Assembly (NCBI RefSeq): GCF_003952385.1
Contig: NZ_CP034444.1
Location: 124,001-188,000, forward strand
Origin: Mesorhizobium sp. M1D.F.Ca.ET.043.01.1.1
GTDB lineage: Bacteria > Pseudomonadota > Alphaproteobacteria > Rhizobiales > Rhizobiaceae
Length of the DNA stretch: 64,000 nt
Direction: 5' to 3'
Position numbers and translations under genes: made by a program
Notes under the pieces: model-generated
What the model saw: the letters and a program-made list of their open reading frames with translations, nothing else
Database searches by the model: none
What the model was told of the DNA's origin: nothing
In this document: positions 1 through 8,421 of the stretch, piece by piece
Layout: every line of letters starts with the position of its first letter
Numbering within the stretch: position 1 is the stretch's first letter

Positions 1-1121
1 ATCGCCAGCAGAGCCGCTAAGCCGATCCATGGCGAGCCGACGCCGAAGCCGGTCACCTGATCGCCGCGCAGCGTCATGTCGCCGACAACGCCAAGCCCGA
101 GCCTGCGCTCGATCAGGCCGCCGACATTGATCATGCGCGCCTGGACGAAGATGTGGACCATGTAGATCGAATAGGAGAGCGAGCCGAGCAGCAGCATCGG
201 CCGGCTGCGCAGCAACAAGCTGATCAGGCCGCCCTCATGCGCGAAGAGGTAGAGCGCCAGCGCAAAGACAAGCGGCGCCGCGATGCCGGCGTCGTTCGTT
301 CCGGCGACCGAAACGAACGTGGCGATCACCGCGATCATGGCGAGCTCGGCCAGCGTCCAGGCCACGCGCCCTTCCCCGCCGGCAAGTGCCTGTCGCGCGT
401 CTGCAATGGAATCGTGCTGAAACCAGGCCAGCAACGCGCCGAGCGAGAAGCCGTAAAGGCAGCGGATGAAGCCGAAATCGAAGGACACGTCCATATGACG
501 GGTCGAAAAGGCAAGCAGGAAGAAAGGCGCCGTTACGGCGGCGGCAACGAACCATATCCAGGCGCGCCGGCCGGTCGCGAACACCACGCCGGCAAACAGC
601 AGATAGGTGAAGAACTCGGCCGAAATGCTCCAGCTCGGCGCGTTCCAGCTCAGATTGTCCTCGACACCCATGCCCTGCAGCAGCATGAGATTGGCGACCA
701 GGCTCTTGAGATCGAAGCCGCCGGTGAAGGGGGCGGCACCGGTTCCGTGCAGGGCCGGCAGCGCCAGCCGCACAAACTCGAAAGCGACGAAAGCGACAAG
801 CATCAAAAGATGCAGCGGGTAGATGCGGCCGAAGCGCACCAGCGCGAAGCGGGCAAGCCCATCCGGCCCACCCAGCCGGCCGCCGTAGGAGCTGGCGATG
901 ACGAAGCCGGAAAGCACGAAGAAGAAGTCGACGAACAGATAGGAGCCGCCGACAAAGGCGCTCTGCGAGATCATCGAGGTGGTCGGGAAATGGAACAGCG
1001 CCACCAAGAGCGCGCAAATGCCGCGCCAGGAATCGAGCACCAGGAAGCGCTCGCCGGCCACCGTTCCGGTTCGGGTCGCCGCAGGCGGGGGCGCGAGGTT
1101 GAGCAAGGCAGCCTCAGCCAT
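1..1121 (-). CDS. Acyltransferase family 3 membrane protein (3' end beyond the window)
   Basis: This is the 5' part of an integral-membrane acyltransferase-3 protein, a family that moves acyl groups onto envelope or secreted sugars. I translated the minus strand from the ATG at 1121, and it stays open for about 373 codons to the window edge. After a short N-terminal tail come the family hallmarks LDSWRGICALLVALFHF and FFFVLSGFVIA, RFGRIYPLH, and SWSISAEFFTYLLF, with several hydrophobic segments. The histidine in ALFHF matches the conserved catalytic histidine of the family. It lies back to back with the agmatinase gene. The acceptor substrate is unknown, but an exopolysaccharide decoration role would fit the polysaccharide genes nearby. 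Confidence 0.85.
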   Translation of the reverse strand, partial: MAEAALLNLAPPPAATRTGTVAGERFLVLDSWRGICALLVALFHFPTTSMISQSAFVGGSYLFVDFFFVLSGFVIASSYGGRLGGPDGLARFALVRFGRIYPLHLLMLVAFVAFEFVRLALPALHGTGAAPFTGGFDLKSLVANLMLLQGMGVEDNLSWNAPSWSISAEFFTYLLFAGVVFATGRRAWIWFVAAAVTAPFFLLAFSTRHMDVSFDFGFIRCLYGFSLGALLAWFQHDSIADARQALAGGEGRVAWTLAELAMIAVIATFVSVAGTNDAGIAAPLVFALALYLFAHEGGLISLLLRSRPMLLLGSLSYSIYMVHIFVQARMINVGGLIERRLGLGVVGDMTLRGDQVTGFGVGSPWIGLAALLA

Positions 1122-1246
1122 AATGATACAAATCCTGTGTTGCCGTGGCACTCGCCGAGCGCCATTCCGTCTCCGCAAGCTGTGACTGGCATGTTGCGTG
1201 CCGGTTCTGTAGTTGTGGCTGCCCCGACGACAACCGAGGACCCATA

Positions 1247-2248
1247 ATGGCGAATAAAGAGATCGACCACGCCTTCACGGCCCGTTCCAAGACGGGCGCG
1301 TCGTTCGAGCCGACCTATGCCGGCGCGCTGTCGTTCATGCGGCGTAAATACACGAAGGACGTGAAGGGCGCGGACGCCGTCGTGTGGGGCATTCCCTTCG
1401 ATGCCGCGGTCACCAACCGTCCCGGCGCGCGCTTCGGGCCGCAGGCGATCCGTCGCGCCTCGGCGATCCTCGACAATGATCCCCAATATCCGTTCTCGCG
1501 CGACCTGTTCGAGCAGCTCGCGGTGGTCGACTATGGCGACTGCCTGCTCGACAGCGGCAACCATCAGAAGACCCCGGCCACGATCGAGCGCGAGGCGGCC
1601 AAGATCCTGAAATCGGGCGCCTTCCTCTTGACGCTCGGCGGCGATCATTTCGTCACCTGGCCGCTGCTCAAGGCGCATGCCGCCATCCACGGGCCGCTGG
1701 CGCTGGTGCAGTTCGACGCGCATCAGGACACCTGGCCGGACGACGGCAAGCGCATCGACCACGGCTCCTTCGTCGCCCGAGCCGTGCGTGAAGGCATCAT
1801 CGATCCCGACCGCTCGATCCAGATCGGCATCCGCACCCATGCGCCAGACACCTTCGGCATCAGGATCCTCTACGGCCACGAGGTCGACGAAATGCGCGCC
1901 TCCGACATCGCCTACGCGATCGTCGAACGCACCGGCGGCAGGAAGACCTATCTCACCTTCGACATCGACTGCCTCGACCCGGCCTTCGCGCCCGGCACCG
2001 GCACGCCGGTGGCCGGCGGCCCGTCCTCGGCCAAGATGCTCTCGACGCTGCGGCAGCTCGGCCAGGTCGATATCGTCGGCGCCGACGTCGTCGAGGTTGC
2101 GCCGGCCTATGATCATGCCGATATTACGGCGATCGCCGGATCGATCATTGCCATGCATTATCTTGGCCTGGTGGCCGAGCGGAAGGCGCGGCTCGAGGAC
2201 CTGAACAACGGCACTCATACCGTGACACATCATGCCAACGGCATATAA
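1247..2248 (+). CDS. speB: Agmatinase / ureohydrolase
   Basis: Cytosolic ureohydrolase of 333 residues, predicted to split agmatine into putrescine and urea with a two-manganese centre. The metal-ligand motifs are all present: GGDH (131-134), DAHQD (157-161) and FDIDCLDP (238-245). The ATG at 1247 (MANKEIDHAF) follows a GAGGA box and is preferred to longer starts that would run into the divergent acyltransferase promoter. It lies 29 bp upstream of argC, so the two may be co-transcribed and tie polyamine to arginine metabolism. Other guanidino substrates, such as guanidinobutyrate or proclavaminate, cannot be excluded from sequence. Confidence 0.88.
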   Translation: MANKEIDHAFTARSKTGASFEPTYAGALSFMRRKYTKDVKGADAVVWGIPFDAAVTNRPGARFGPQAIRRASAILDNDPQYPFSRDLFEQLAVVDYGDCLLDSGNHQKTPATIEREAAKILKSGAFLLTLGGDHFVTWPLLKAHAAIHGPLALVQFDAHQDTWPDDGKRIDHGSFVARAVREGIIDPDRSIQIGIRTHAPDTFGIRILYGHEVDEMRASDIAYAIVERTGGRKTYLTFDIDCLDPAFAPGTGTPVAGGPSSAKMLSTLRQLGQVDIVGADVVEVAPAYDHADITAIAGSIIAMHYLGLVAERKARLEDLNNGTHTVTHHANGI

Positions 2249-2277
2249 TCTTGGAATCGCAGGGAATTTGGTAACCG

Positions 2278-3210
2278 ATGAAACCGAAAATCTTCATTGA
2301 CGGCGAACATGGCACGACGGGCCTGCAGATCAGGGCGCTGCTGGCCGACCGCGGTGACCTGGAGATCATCTCCATCCCCGGCGACCGCCGCAAGGAAGCC
2401 GCGGCCAGGGCCGAATTCCTCAATGCCGCCGACGTCGCGATCCTCTGCCTGCCGGATGCCGCGGCCAAGGAAAGCGTGTCGCTGATCGAGAACGGCAAGA
2501 CAAAGGTCATCGACGCCTCGACCGCGCACCGCGTGGCCGAAGGCTGGGAATACGGCTTTGCCGAAATGGACAAGGACCAGGCGAGGAGGATCGCCAGCGC
2601 AAAACGCATCGCCAATCCCGGCTGCTGGCCGCAGGGCCCGATCGCGACGCTGCGGCCGCTGGTTTCCGCCGGCCTCTTGCCCGCCGATTTCCCGATCACC
2701 GTCAACGGCATTTCCGGCTATTCGGGCGGCGGCCGGCCGATGATTGAGGACTATGTCGGCAAGGGCGAGGATGCGCCGGAGTTCCTGCCCTATGGCCTGA
2801 CGCTGCAGCACAAGCATGTGCCGGAACTCAGGACCTATGCGAAGCTGTCGCACGATCCGATCATGCAGCCGGCTGTCGGCAATTTCGCGCAAGGCATGAT
2901 CACGGTGGTGCCGCTGCAGCTCGGCGGCCTCGACCGCGTGCCGACTGGCGCCGAACTCCATGCCGCGATCGCCGACCATTACGCGTCGATCGACGGCGGC
3001 GTCGTCGAGGTGGCGCCCTACACCCATATGGAGCGCGTGCCGGAGATCGACCCTGAGGTCTATAACGGCACCAATCGCATGAAGGTCTATGTGTTCGCCA
3101 ATGACGAGCGGGCGCAGGCGCTGCTCGTGGCAGTCTACGACAATCTCGGCAAGGGCGCGTCAGGTGCGGCCGTGCAGAACCTGGACCTGATGCTCGGCAT
3201 CAGTCACTGA
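2278..3210 (+). CDS. argC: N-acetyl-gamma-glutamyl-phosphate reductase
   Basis: NADPH-dependent reductase of arginine biosynthesis that converts N-acetylglutamyl 5-phosphate to the semialdehyde. It has 310 residues, the length of the short (type 2) ArgC class. The N-terminus carries the nucleotide-binding start KIFIDGEHGTTGLQIR, and the catalytic cysteine lies in IANPGCWPQGP (Cys116). The conserved GISGYSGGGR loop follows at about residue 146. The ATG at 2278 is the first in frame. The gene runs in the same direction as agmatinase and converges on the heme A synthase gene. Confidence 0.93.
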   Translation: MKPKIFIDGEHGTTGLQIRALLADRGDLEIISIPGDRRKEAAARAEFLNAADVAILCLPDAAAKESVSLIENGKTKVIDASTAHRVAEGWEYGFAEMDKDQARRIASAKRIANPGCWPQGPIATLRPLVSAGLLPADFPITVNGISGYSGGGRPMIEDYVGKGEDAPEFLPYGLTLQHKHVPELRTYAKLSHDPIMQPAVGNFAQGMITVVPLQLGGLDRVPTGAELHAAIADHYASIDGGVVEVAPYTHMERVPEIDPEVYNGTNRMKVYVFANDERAQALLVAVYDNLGKGASGAAVQNLDLMLGISH

Positions 3211-3333
3211 GCGACGGCAGCCGCGCGCGGTCGCCTGTGGCTGCCTGTCCGCTTCCTTGGCACCGCGAAGACCGCGACGCCGCCGATGAGAGCCGCGAGC
3301 TTTCGGTGGTCGAGGCGATCCGGAAGGTAAGCT

Positions 3334-4425
3334 TCAGCTTCTGACAGCGATCTCGGTCGGCAGCGGATAGGCGCCCTTGGTGCCGCGCCAATGCGCCACC
3401 GCGAAGCCAAGCACGATCAGCGCGAAGCCCTGATGGGTGAGCGCCATATGCAGCGGCACCTGCATCAGCAACGTGCCGATGCCGATCGAGGCCTGCACCA
3501 GCACCAGCAGGAACAAAAGCGTGGCGCGGCGGGCATGGGTGGTGGCCGGCTGGCGCCGCCATGTTGCGATCATGTGCCAGAACGCGGCCAAAAAGAGCGT
3601 GTAGGCGCCGAGCCGGTGCACGAACTGCACTGTCTTCGGATTCTCGAAGAAATTCAGCCAGGCGGGTTTTAGAAGCAGGAGATCGACCGGGACCAGTTGC
3701 CCGTCCATCAGCGGCCAAGTGTTGTAGCTCAGGCCAGCATGGAGGCCGGCGACAAGCCCGCCGAGATAGATCTGGATCAACGCCAGAAGCACGATCATGC
3801 CGGCAAACCGCTGCGTCGAGCGGTCGGCGGCCGGCTCCGAATGCGGCGCAAGGCCCCGCGCGACCACCATTGTGGCGGTGAAGATCAGCGCGGCCAACGT
3901 CAGATGCGTGGCCAGCCGGTACTGGCTGACCGAGACACGCTCGACCAGGCCGGAGGCCACCATCCACCAGCCAATGGCGCCCTGAAGGCCGCCGAGCAGC
4001 AGGATGCCGGCCAGTTTCGGCCCGAGGCCGCGTTCGATGCGGCGTGTCGCCCAGAAGAACAAGAGCGGCAAGGCAAAGACCACGCCGACGCTGCGCGCAA
4101 GAATGCGGTGCACCCATTCCCACCAGAAGATCGACTTGAACGCCTCGATGCTCATGCCCTTGTTGAGCTCGGCGTATTGCGGGATCTGCTGGTAGCGCTG
4201 GAATTCTTCCTGCCACTCGGCATCATTGAGCGGCGGGATGACACCGTGGATCGGCCGCCACTCGGTGATCGACAGGCCGGAACCGGTAAGCCTGGTGGCG
4301 CCGCCGACCAGCACCAGCGCGGACAGCACGACCAGCACGACATACAACCAGCCGCGCACCAGCGTGCGGTTCTGCAGATCGCGGTCGCGGGCGGCAAACG
4401 GAACCGTGGCGGTGATGGCAGCCAT
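3334..4425 (-). CDS. ctaA: Heme A synthase (COX15/CtaA)
   Basis: Inner-membrane heme O monooxygenase (363 residues) that oxidises heme O to heme A for aa3-type cytochrome oxidase. About eight hydrophobic helices are visible. The heme-ligating histidine motifs are present: EWRPIHG (His60), EWVHRILAR (His106), [15 protein letters not shown] and LTHQGFAL. The ATG at 4425 has a perfect GGAGG five bases upstream, so it is preferred to the earlier in-frame start 42 bases upstream. The gene stands alone here, with a small DUF2842 membrane-protein gene diverging from it. Confidence 0.93.
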   Translation of the reverse strand: MAAITATVPFAARDRDLQNRTLVRGWLYVVLVVLSALVLVGGATRLTGSGLSITEWRPIHGVIPPLNDAEWQEEFQRYQQIPQYAELNKGMSIEAFKSIFWWEWVHRILARSVGVVFALPLLFFWATRRIERGLGPKLAGILLLGGLQGAIGWWMVASGLVERVSVSQYRLATHLTLAALIFTATMVVARGLAPHSEPAADRSTQRFAGMIVLLALIQIYLGGLVAGLHAGLSYNTWPLMDGQLVPVDLLLLKPAWLNFFENPKTVQFVHRLGAYTLFLAAFWHMIATWRRQPATTHARRATLLFLLVLVQASIGIGTLLMQVPLHMALTHQGFALIVLGFAVAHWRGTKGAYPLPTEIAVRS

Positions 4426-4577
4426 GGACACCTCCCGGCAGTTGAACTCGCGGGATTGGTGGACCATGACCGCCGCGCTGGCAAGGCCGGACAGCGCGGC
4501 ACGCCGTCGCGCTGGCTGGAGACGGTTGCACGAGCCTTCCGTTCGGCCTAAGCGAGACCGGTCAACGGGACCGCGAC

Positions 4578-4793
4578 ATGCCCATTCGCCTGAAAAAGCT
4601 GATCGGAACCATCCTGCTGGTGGCGCTGGTGATCATCTACGCGCTGATCGCTTCGGCGATCGCGGTCACCAGGCTGGCCGAATACGGCTCCCTGGCGCAC
4701 TTCCTGTTCTTCCTGCTCAGTGGCCTGCTCTGGGTGCTGCCGGCAATGGGCATCATCAAATGGCTGATCATCGAGCCGCCTCAGAAAGGGTGA
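4578..4793 (+). CDS. DUF2842 small membrane protein
   Basis: A 71-residue protein with a basic N-terminus ([10 protein letters not shown]) followed by two hydrophobic helices at about residues 9-30 and 42-62. It matches the pattern of the DUF2842 family, which is confined to Alphaproteobacteria. Its function is unknown. It lies divergently beside heme A synthase. A link to respiratory-chain assembly would be a guess from that position only. Confidence 0.75.
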   Translation: MPIRLKKLIGTILLVALVIIYALIASAIAVTRLAEYGSLAHFLFFLLSGLLWVLPAMGIIKWLIIEPPQKG

Positions 4794-4800
4794 GGCGCTA

Positions 4801-4860
4801 TCTCATTGTTCTCACGCAATTCCGAACGGATGAACGCTCCGCACTTTTCCTGGAATTTCT
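4801..4860. repeat. Rhizobial intergenic palindromic element, copy 1
   Basis: An imperfect palindrome with the core CGCAATTCCG...ACTTTTCCTGGAATT. Related copies are at 35125-35192 and 55911-56009. It lies between the DUF2842 gene and the deacetylase stop codon, where the two genes converge. It can fold into a hairpin and may act as a weak bidirectional terminator. Confidence 0.7.
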
Positions 4861-5919
4861 CTAGATCGTAACGACCATCCTGCCGGCATTGGCGAGCGGC
4901 GTGGTCACGCCCGACAGCATCGTGCGAATGTGGGCGAGGCTCTGATAGCGGCCGTTGACGGAGATGCGCGGCAGCGCATGCAGGAAGCCAGCGTGCTCGG
5001 CTCTCAGCACGCCGTGCCGGGTCGTCACCGCCGAGACATAGCCGGCGTCCCGGACAAAACCGACCTCGCGGCAGCCAACCGCGCTAGCATAGCCGTATGG
5101 GTAAGCGAAGTGGCGCGGCTCCAGCCCAAGCTTTTCCTCGAGGATGCGCCGGACGTCGCCGATTTCGTGGCGAGCATCTGCCTCGGAAAGCCGCTTGAGG
5201 TTACGGTGATTGATGGTATGCGCGCCGATCGTCACCAGCGGATGCGCGGCCATCCTGCGGATCTCGTCCCAGCTCATCAGAATGCCCGGACGGCCGGCGC
5301 CGACATCGATCCCGTTGGAGCGCGCCAGTTCGCGCAGCGCTATGCCCTGCTCTTCCTCGCGGACTTCGAGGGTCAGCCAGGCATTCAGCCGGGCAACAGC
5401 CTGGATCTTACGGCCGGGCGTAGAGCAATCGACCAGCGTGGATCCGCTCGCCGTCTTCAGCGTAAGCCGCGAGCTCGTGTCGACGATATCCTCGACCACG
5501 TCCCACCAGAGGTCGGCCGCGCCGTCGATCAAACCAGGCGCGACATAGATGGTGATGGGCGCGCCGTGTTTTTCCAGCACCGGAAGCGCTTCCGTCATGT
5601 TGTCGCGATAGGCATCGTCGGCGGTGATCGTGGCGAACTGTGCGCCCTTGCCGCCAAACTTGATGCGCTCGATCGCTTCATCAAGCGTAACAAAGGCATA
5701 GCCCCTTCCCTTCATGTCGGCGATCAGCCTGTCGAGGAAGGCAGGGGCGATGTTCAGATGGCGATTGACGCTGTTCGGCTTCTCCGGGGTCGCGGTCACG
5801 CGATGCAGCATCAGGATGGCGCCGATGCCGCCGACAAACGGCCTCGCCAGCGGAGCGAGGCCCGTGTAGCGGGCAACGTTCAAGGCCAGTTTGCGGATCG
5901 CCTCGCCCCCGTCGATCAT
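4861..5919 (-). CDS. Polysaccharide deacetylase family protein (NodB-like)
   Basis: A 352-residue carbohydrate esterase 4-type protein. The NodB-like pattern is visible: AILMLHRV near the start, then ATITADDAYRDN, where the first catalytic Asp motif would normally read TFDD, then a GAHTINHRNL metal-binding motif and a FAYPYGY segment. The ATG at 5919 is chosen because AAGGTG lies five bases upstream; a start 27 bases earlier lacks a ribosome-binding site. No signal peptide is evident. It is divergent from the CelD-like gene. Role inferred: deacetylation of a glycan made by the neighbouring polysaccharide genes. Confidence 0.85.
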   Translation of the reverse strand: MIDGGEAIRKLALNVARYTGLAPLARPFVGGIGAILMLHRVTATPEKPNSVNRHLNIAPAFLDRLIADMKGRGYAFVTLDEAIERIKFGGKGAQFATITADDAYRDNMTEALPVLEKHGAPITIYVAPGLIDGAADLWWDVVEDIVDTSSRLTLKTASGSTLVDCSTPGRKIQAVARLNAWLTLEVREEEQGIALRELARSNGIDVGAGRPGILMSWDEIRRMAAHPLVTIGAHTINHRNLKRLSEADARHEIGDVRRILEEKLGLEPRHFAYPYGYASAVGCREVGFVRDAGYVSAVTTRHGVLRAEHAGFLHALPRISVNGRYQSLAHIRTMLSGVTTPLANAGRMVVTI

Positions 5920-6008
5920 TCCTTCACCTTTTGCGCCTAGGCTCATTCAAGCCGACTTGCGCCTATGCGAACCCCAGGTTGCAACCAATACGTCTTAAGG
6001 ATTGAGGG

Positions 6009-7241
6009 ATGGTTGACGCCGCCGCGTCATTTGACGGCAATCCGGTCGCTGCCAACGAGGCTACGGCGCGTGCCCCTGCCTCGAGCCAGGGCGGGTTGAC
6101 GGCAGCGGTGATCGACAGCGCCGGTCTTGCCGGCTATGCGGAGTTCTGCGCTTCAGCGCTGTTTGCCCCGGCACAGAGCGCGTCCTGGCTGCACAACTGG
6201 AGGGCCGAGACCAAGGCCGACATGGTGATCGCCACGCTGAACCTCGAAAGCAGACCGGCGCTTTCGCTGGCGCTGGAGGTCGTGCGAAGCGGTCCTTTCC
6301 GTATCGCCCGTTTCGCCGGCGGGCGCCACGCCAACGGCAACTTCCCTGCAACCGATCCGCGGCTTCTGCCCGCCATCGACGGCTCGGCGATCCGCTCGTT
6401 GTTTTCGGCAATCTCCAGGGCGCGGCCGGACGTCGACCTCGTTTCGCTGGAGCGGCTGCTGACCGATCTCGACGGCGTCGCAAATCCGCTCACCACGCTG
6501 CCCAATTTCGCGAGCCCGAACCTTGCACTGGCGGTCGATCTCGAGGGCGGGTTCGATGCGCTGCTTACCCGCGCTAGCGGCAAGCGCAAGCGCAAGAAGC
6601 ACCGCTCGCAGACACGCAAGTTCGAGGCCGTCGGCAGCTTCTGCCGCATCGAGGCGCGAAGCCGCAAGGAGGTCGACAGGCTGCTCGACGCCTTCTTCGA
6701 GATGAAAGAGTCGCGCTTCGCCAAGATGGGCATAGCCAACGTCTTCGGCGATGAAGACGTGCGCGCCTTCTTCAGGGCTTTGTTTGCCGACGCGCTTGCC
6801 GAGCAAAAGCCGTCCTTCCGGCTGCATGGGCTGGAGGTAGCAGGGAAACTTCGCGCCGTTACCGGCTCCAGCCGCTCTGGCAAGCGCCTGATCTGCGAGT
6901 TCGGCGCCATCGCCGAGGATGATCTCGCCTTCACCAGCCCCGGCGACTTCCTGTTCTTCGACAATATCCAGGAGGCTTGCGAGCAAGGCTTCGATGTCTA
7001 CGACTTCTCTGTCGGCGACGAGCCTTACAAGCGGCTCTGGTGCGACATCGAGGTCCAGCATTTCGAGGTGCTCGCGCCGCTGACGCTGAAGGGCCGGGCG
7101 CTGGCCGCGGGACTGCGCCAAGGCGCCCGGGCAAAGGCCTTCATCAAGAACAATTCGACGGTCTGGAAACTGACCAAGATGCTGCGCCGGAAAGCGGCCG
7201 GCCAGACGGCAGCGCCTGCCGCCACCGAGGACGACAGTTAA
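6009..7241 (+). CDS. GNAT-superfamily acetyltransferase of the CelD/BcsL type
   Basis: A 410-residue protein of the double-GNAT type annotated as CelD/BcsL, cellulose-biosynthesis acetyltransferase. The C-terminal half shows the typical order: a basic patch SGKRKRKKHRSQTRKFE (about 194-210), FFEMKESRFAKMG, a strand-rich acyl-CoA fold, and FDVYDFSVGDEPYKRLW. The ATG at 6009 follows an AAGGATTGAGGG ribosome-binding region. No signal peptide or membrane segment is seen, so it probably acts in the cytosol on a sugar or lipid-linked precursor. Its place between a polysaccharide deacetylase and the co-polymerase locus supports a role in surface polysaccharide modification. The substrate is not known. 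Confidence 0.75.
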   Translation: MVDAAASFDGNPVAANEATARAPASSQGGLTAAVIDSAGLAGYAEFCASALFAPAQSASWLHNWRAETKADMVIATLNLESRPALSLALEVVRSGPFRIARFAGGRHANGNFPATDPRLLPAIDGSAIRSLFSAISRARPDVDLVSLERLLTDLDGVANPLTTLPNFASPNLALAVDLEGGFDALLTRASGKRKRKKHRSQTRKFEAVGSFCRIEARSRKEVDRLLDAFFEMKESRFAKMGIANVFGDEDVRAFFRALFADALAEQKPSFRLHGLEVAGKLRAVTGSSRSGKRLICEFGAIAEDDLAFTSPGDFLFFDNIQEACEQGFDVYDFSVGDEPYKRLWCDIEVQHFEVLAPLTLKGRALAAGLRQGARAKAFIKNNSTVWKLTKMLRRKAAGQTAAPAATEDDS

Positions 7242-7362
7242 CCTTGGAAAGCGTTGCATTATCGCCGTCGAACTCCCCGGTTGATCCGGCAAGCGGCCTT
7301 GAGGCCCTTGGGCGGAACCTATCGCGTGCCGAGAGGTTTTCGCACTCAGAAGGAGAACGGCC

Positions 7363-7599
7363 ATGGCTAAGTGCGACCAGTGCGGCAATGACTACGACAA
7401 GGCATTCCAAGTTAGCCTGGGCGAGCAGACCTACACGTTCGACAGCTTCGAGTGCGCGATCCAGAAGCTTGCGCCGACGTGCCCTCATTGCAGTGTGCGG
7501 ATCGTTGGGCATGGCGTCGAGCAGGGCGACATCATCTATTGCTGCGCGCACTGCGCCGGGCAGGAAGGGGCCGGCGCTCTGACCGATAGAGCGCCCTGA
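7363..7599 (+). CDS. Small eight-cysteine zinc-ribbon protein
   Basis: A 78-residue soluble protein. Cysteines are at 4 and 7 (CDQC), 31, 40 and 43 (CPHC), 60-61 and 64 (CCAHC), with histidines at 42, 50 and 63. This spacing suggests two zinc sites. The start MAKCDQCG has a clear ribosome-binding site (AGAAGGAG) upstream. Proteins of this pattern occur widely in soil bacteria and are sometimes labelled metallothionein-like, but no function is established to my knowledge. It lies convergent with the FKBP gene. Confidence 0.72.
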   Translation: MAKCDQCGNDYDKAFQVSLGEQTYTFDSFECAIQKLAPTCPHCSVRIVGHGVEQGDIIYCCAHCAGQEGAGALTDRAP

Positions 7600-7694
7600 C
7601 ATTCGCGACCTCTTGCCCTTCCTCCGGAGGGCCATGCGGGAGCGCTTTCCAAGGAGCGCTCCGAGCACGACCCTGAGCGGTCGTTCAAGTCATG

Positions 7695-8129
7695 CTACGC
7701 CGCTTGGACGATCTCGACCAGTTCAACGTCGAACACCAGATCCTTTCCGGCCAACGGATGATTGCCGTCGAGCTTCACGCTGGCGTCGTCCACACCGATG
7801 ACCGTTACTTGCATGGGGCGCCCTTCGGCGGTGCGGGCCTGCAATTGGGTGCCGACGTCGACGTTGATGTTTTCCGGCACGCTGGCGCGGGCGATGGTTA
7901 CGACCGCTTCGGGACGATGCGGTCCATAGGCGGCGTCGGCGGGAACGGTGACGGTGCTTTTCGCGCCGACCTCCATGCCCTCGACATGGCTTTCGAGGCC
8001 GGGAATGACCTGGCCCTCGCCCAGGGTGAACTGCAGCGGTTCGCCGCCGGAAGAATCGAATTGCGTGCCGTCGGTCAGACGTCCGGTATAGTTGATGCGT
8101 ACAGTGTCGCCATTCTTGGCCTGTGTCAT
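7695..8129 (-). CDS. FKBP-type peptidyl-prolyl cis-trans isomerase (SlyD-like)
   Basis: A 144-residue folding catalyst of the SlyD-like FKBP group. The FKBP signature runs through GDTVRINYTGRLTDGTQFDSS, then FTLGEGQVIPGLESHVEGM and GAKSTVTVPADAAYG. The insert-in-flap region (about residues 70-120) follows, as in SlyD, but the His-rich metal-binding tail of E. coli SlyD is absent. The ATG at 8129 has an AGGATGG box upstream and is preferred to the ATG three codons earlier. A cytosolic location is expected since there is no signal peptide. Confidence 0.88.
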   Translation of the reverse strand: MTQAKNGDTVRINYTGRLTDGTQFDSSGGEPLQFTLGEGQVIPGLESHVEGMEVGAKSTVTVPADAAYGPHRPEAVVTIARASVPENINVDVGTQLQARTAEGRPMQVTVIGVDDASVKLDGNHPLAGKDLVFDVELVEIVQAA

Positions 8130-8421
8130 AGCAACCATCCTTTTTGGGGGTTTTTAGGGGACCGACCTGGAGTTCACGGCCCCGCTCTCGATCATCCACG
8201 CATGAAAATGCGCGGTGCGAAACTCTAAAACTAGGTGCGCTGCTGCCGATGTAAAGTGCTGGACCTGCCGGGAAATGCGCTGGTTCGGTCGTTGCACCTA
8301 ACCGCTGTCAGGCCCGGCATCGACTGAACCGTGGTCTATTCGCGGCGGTCTCGGTGTCTTCCCTGATACCTCGGAGCAATCGTTGCAACGCAGCCCAGAG
8401 CAGCCTTGTCGGCGTTCAGGC

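Noticed and set aside
153..2233. Open frames at 153-1247 (+) and 971-2233 (-)
   Set aside because: They are antisense to the acyltransferase and agmatinase genes, which have clear family motifs, and their composition is shadow-like.
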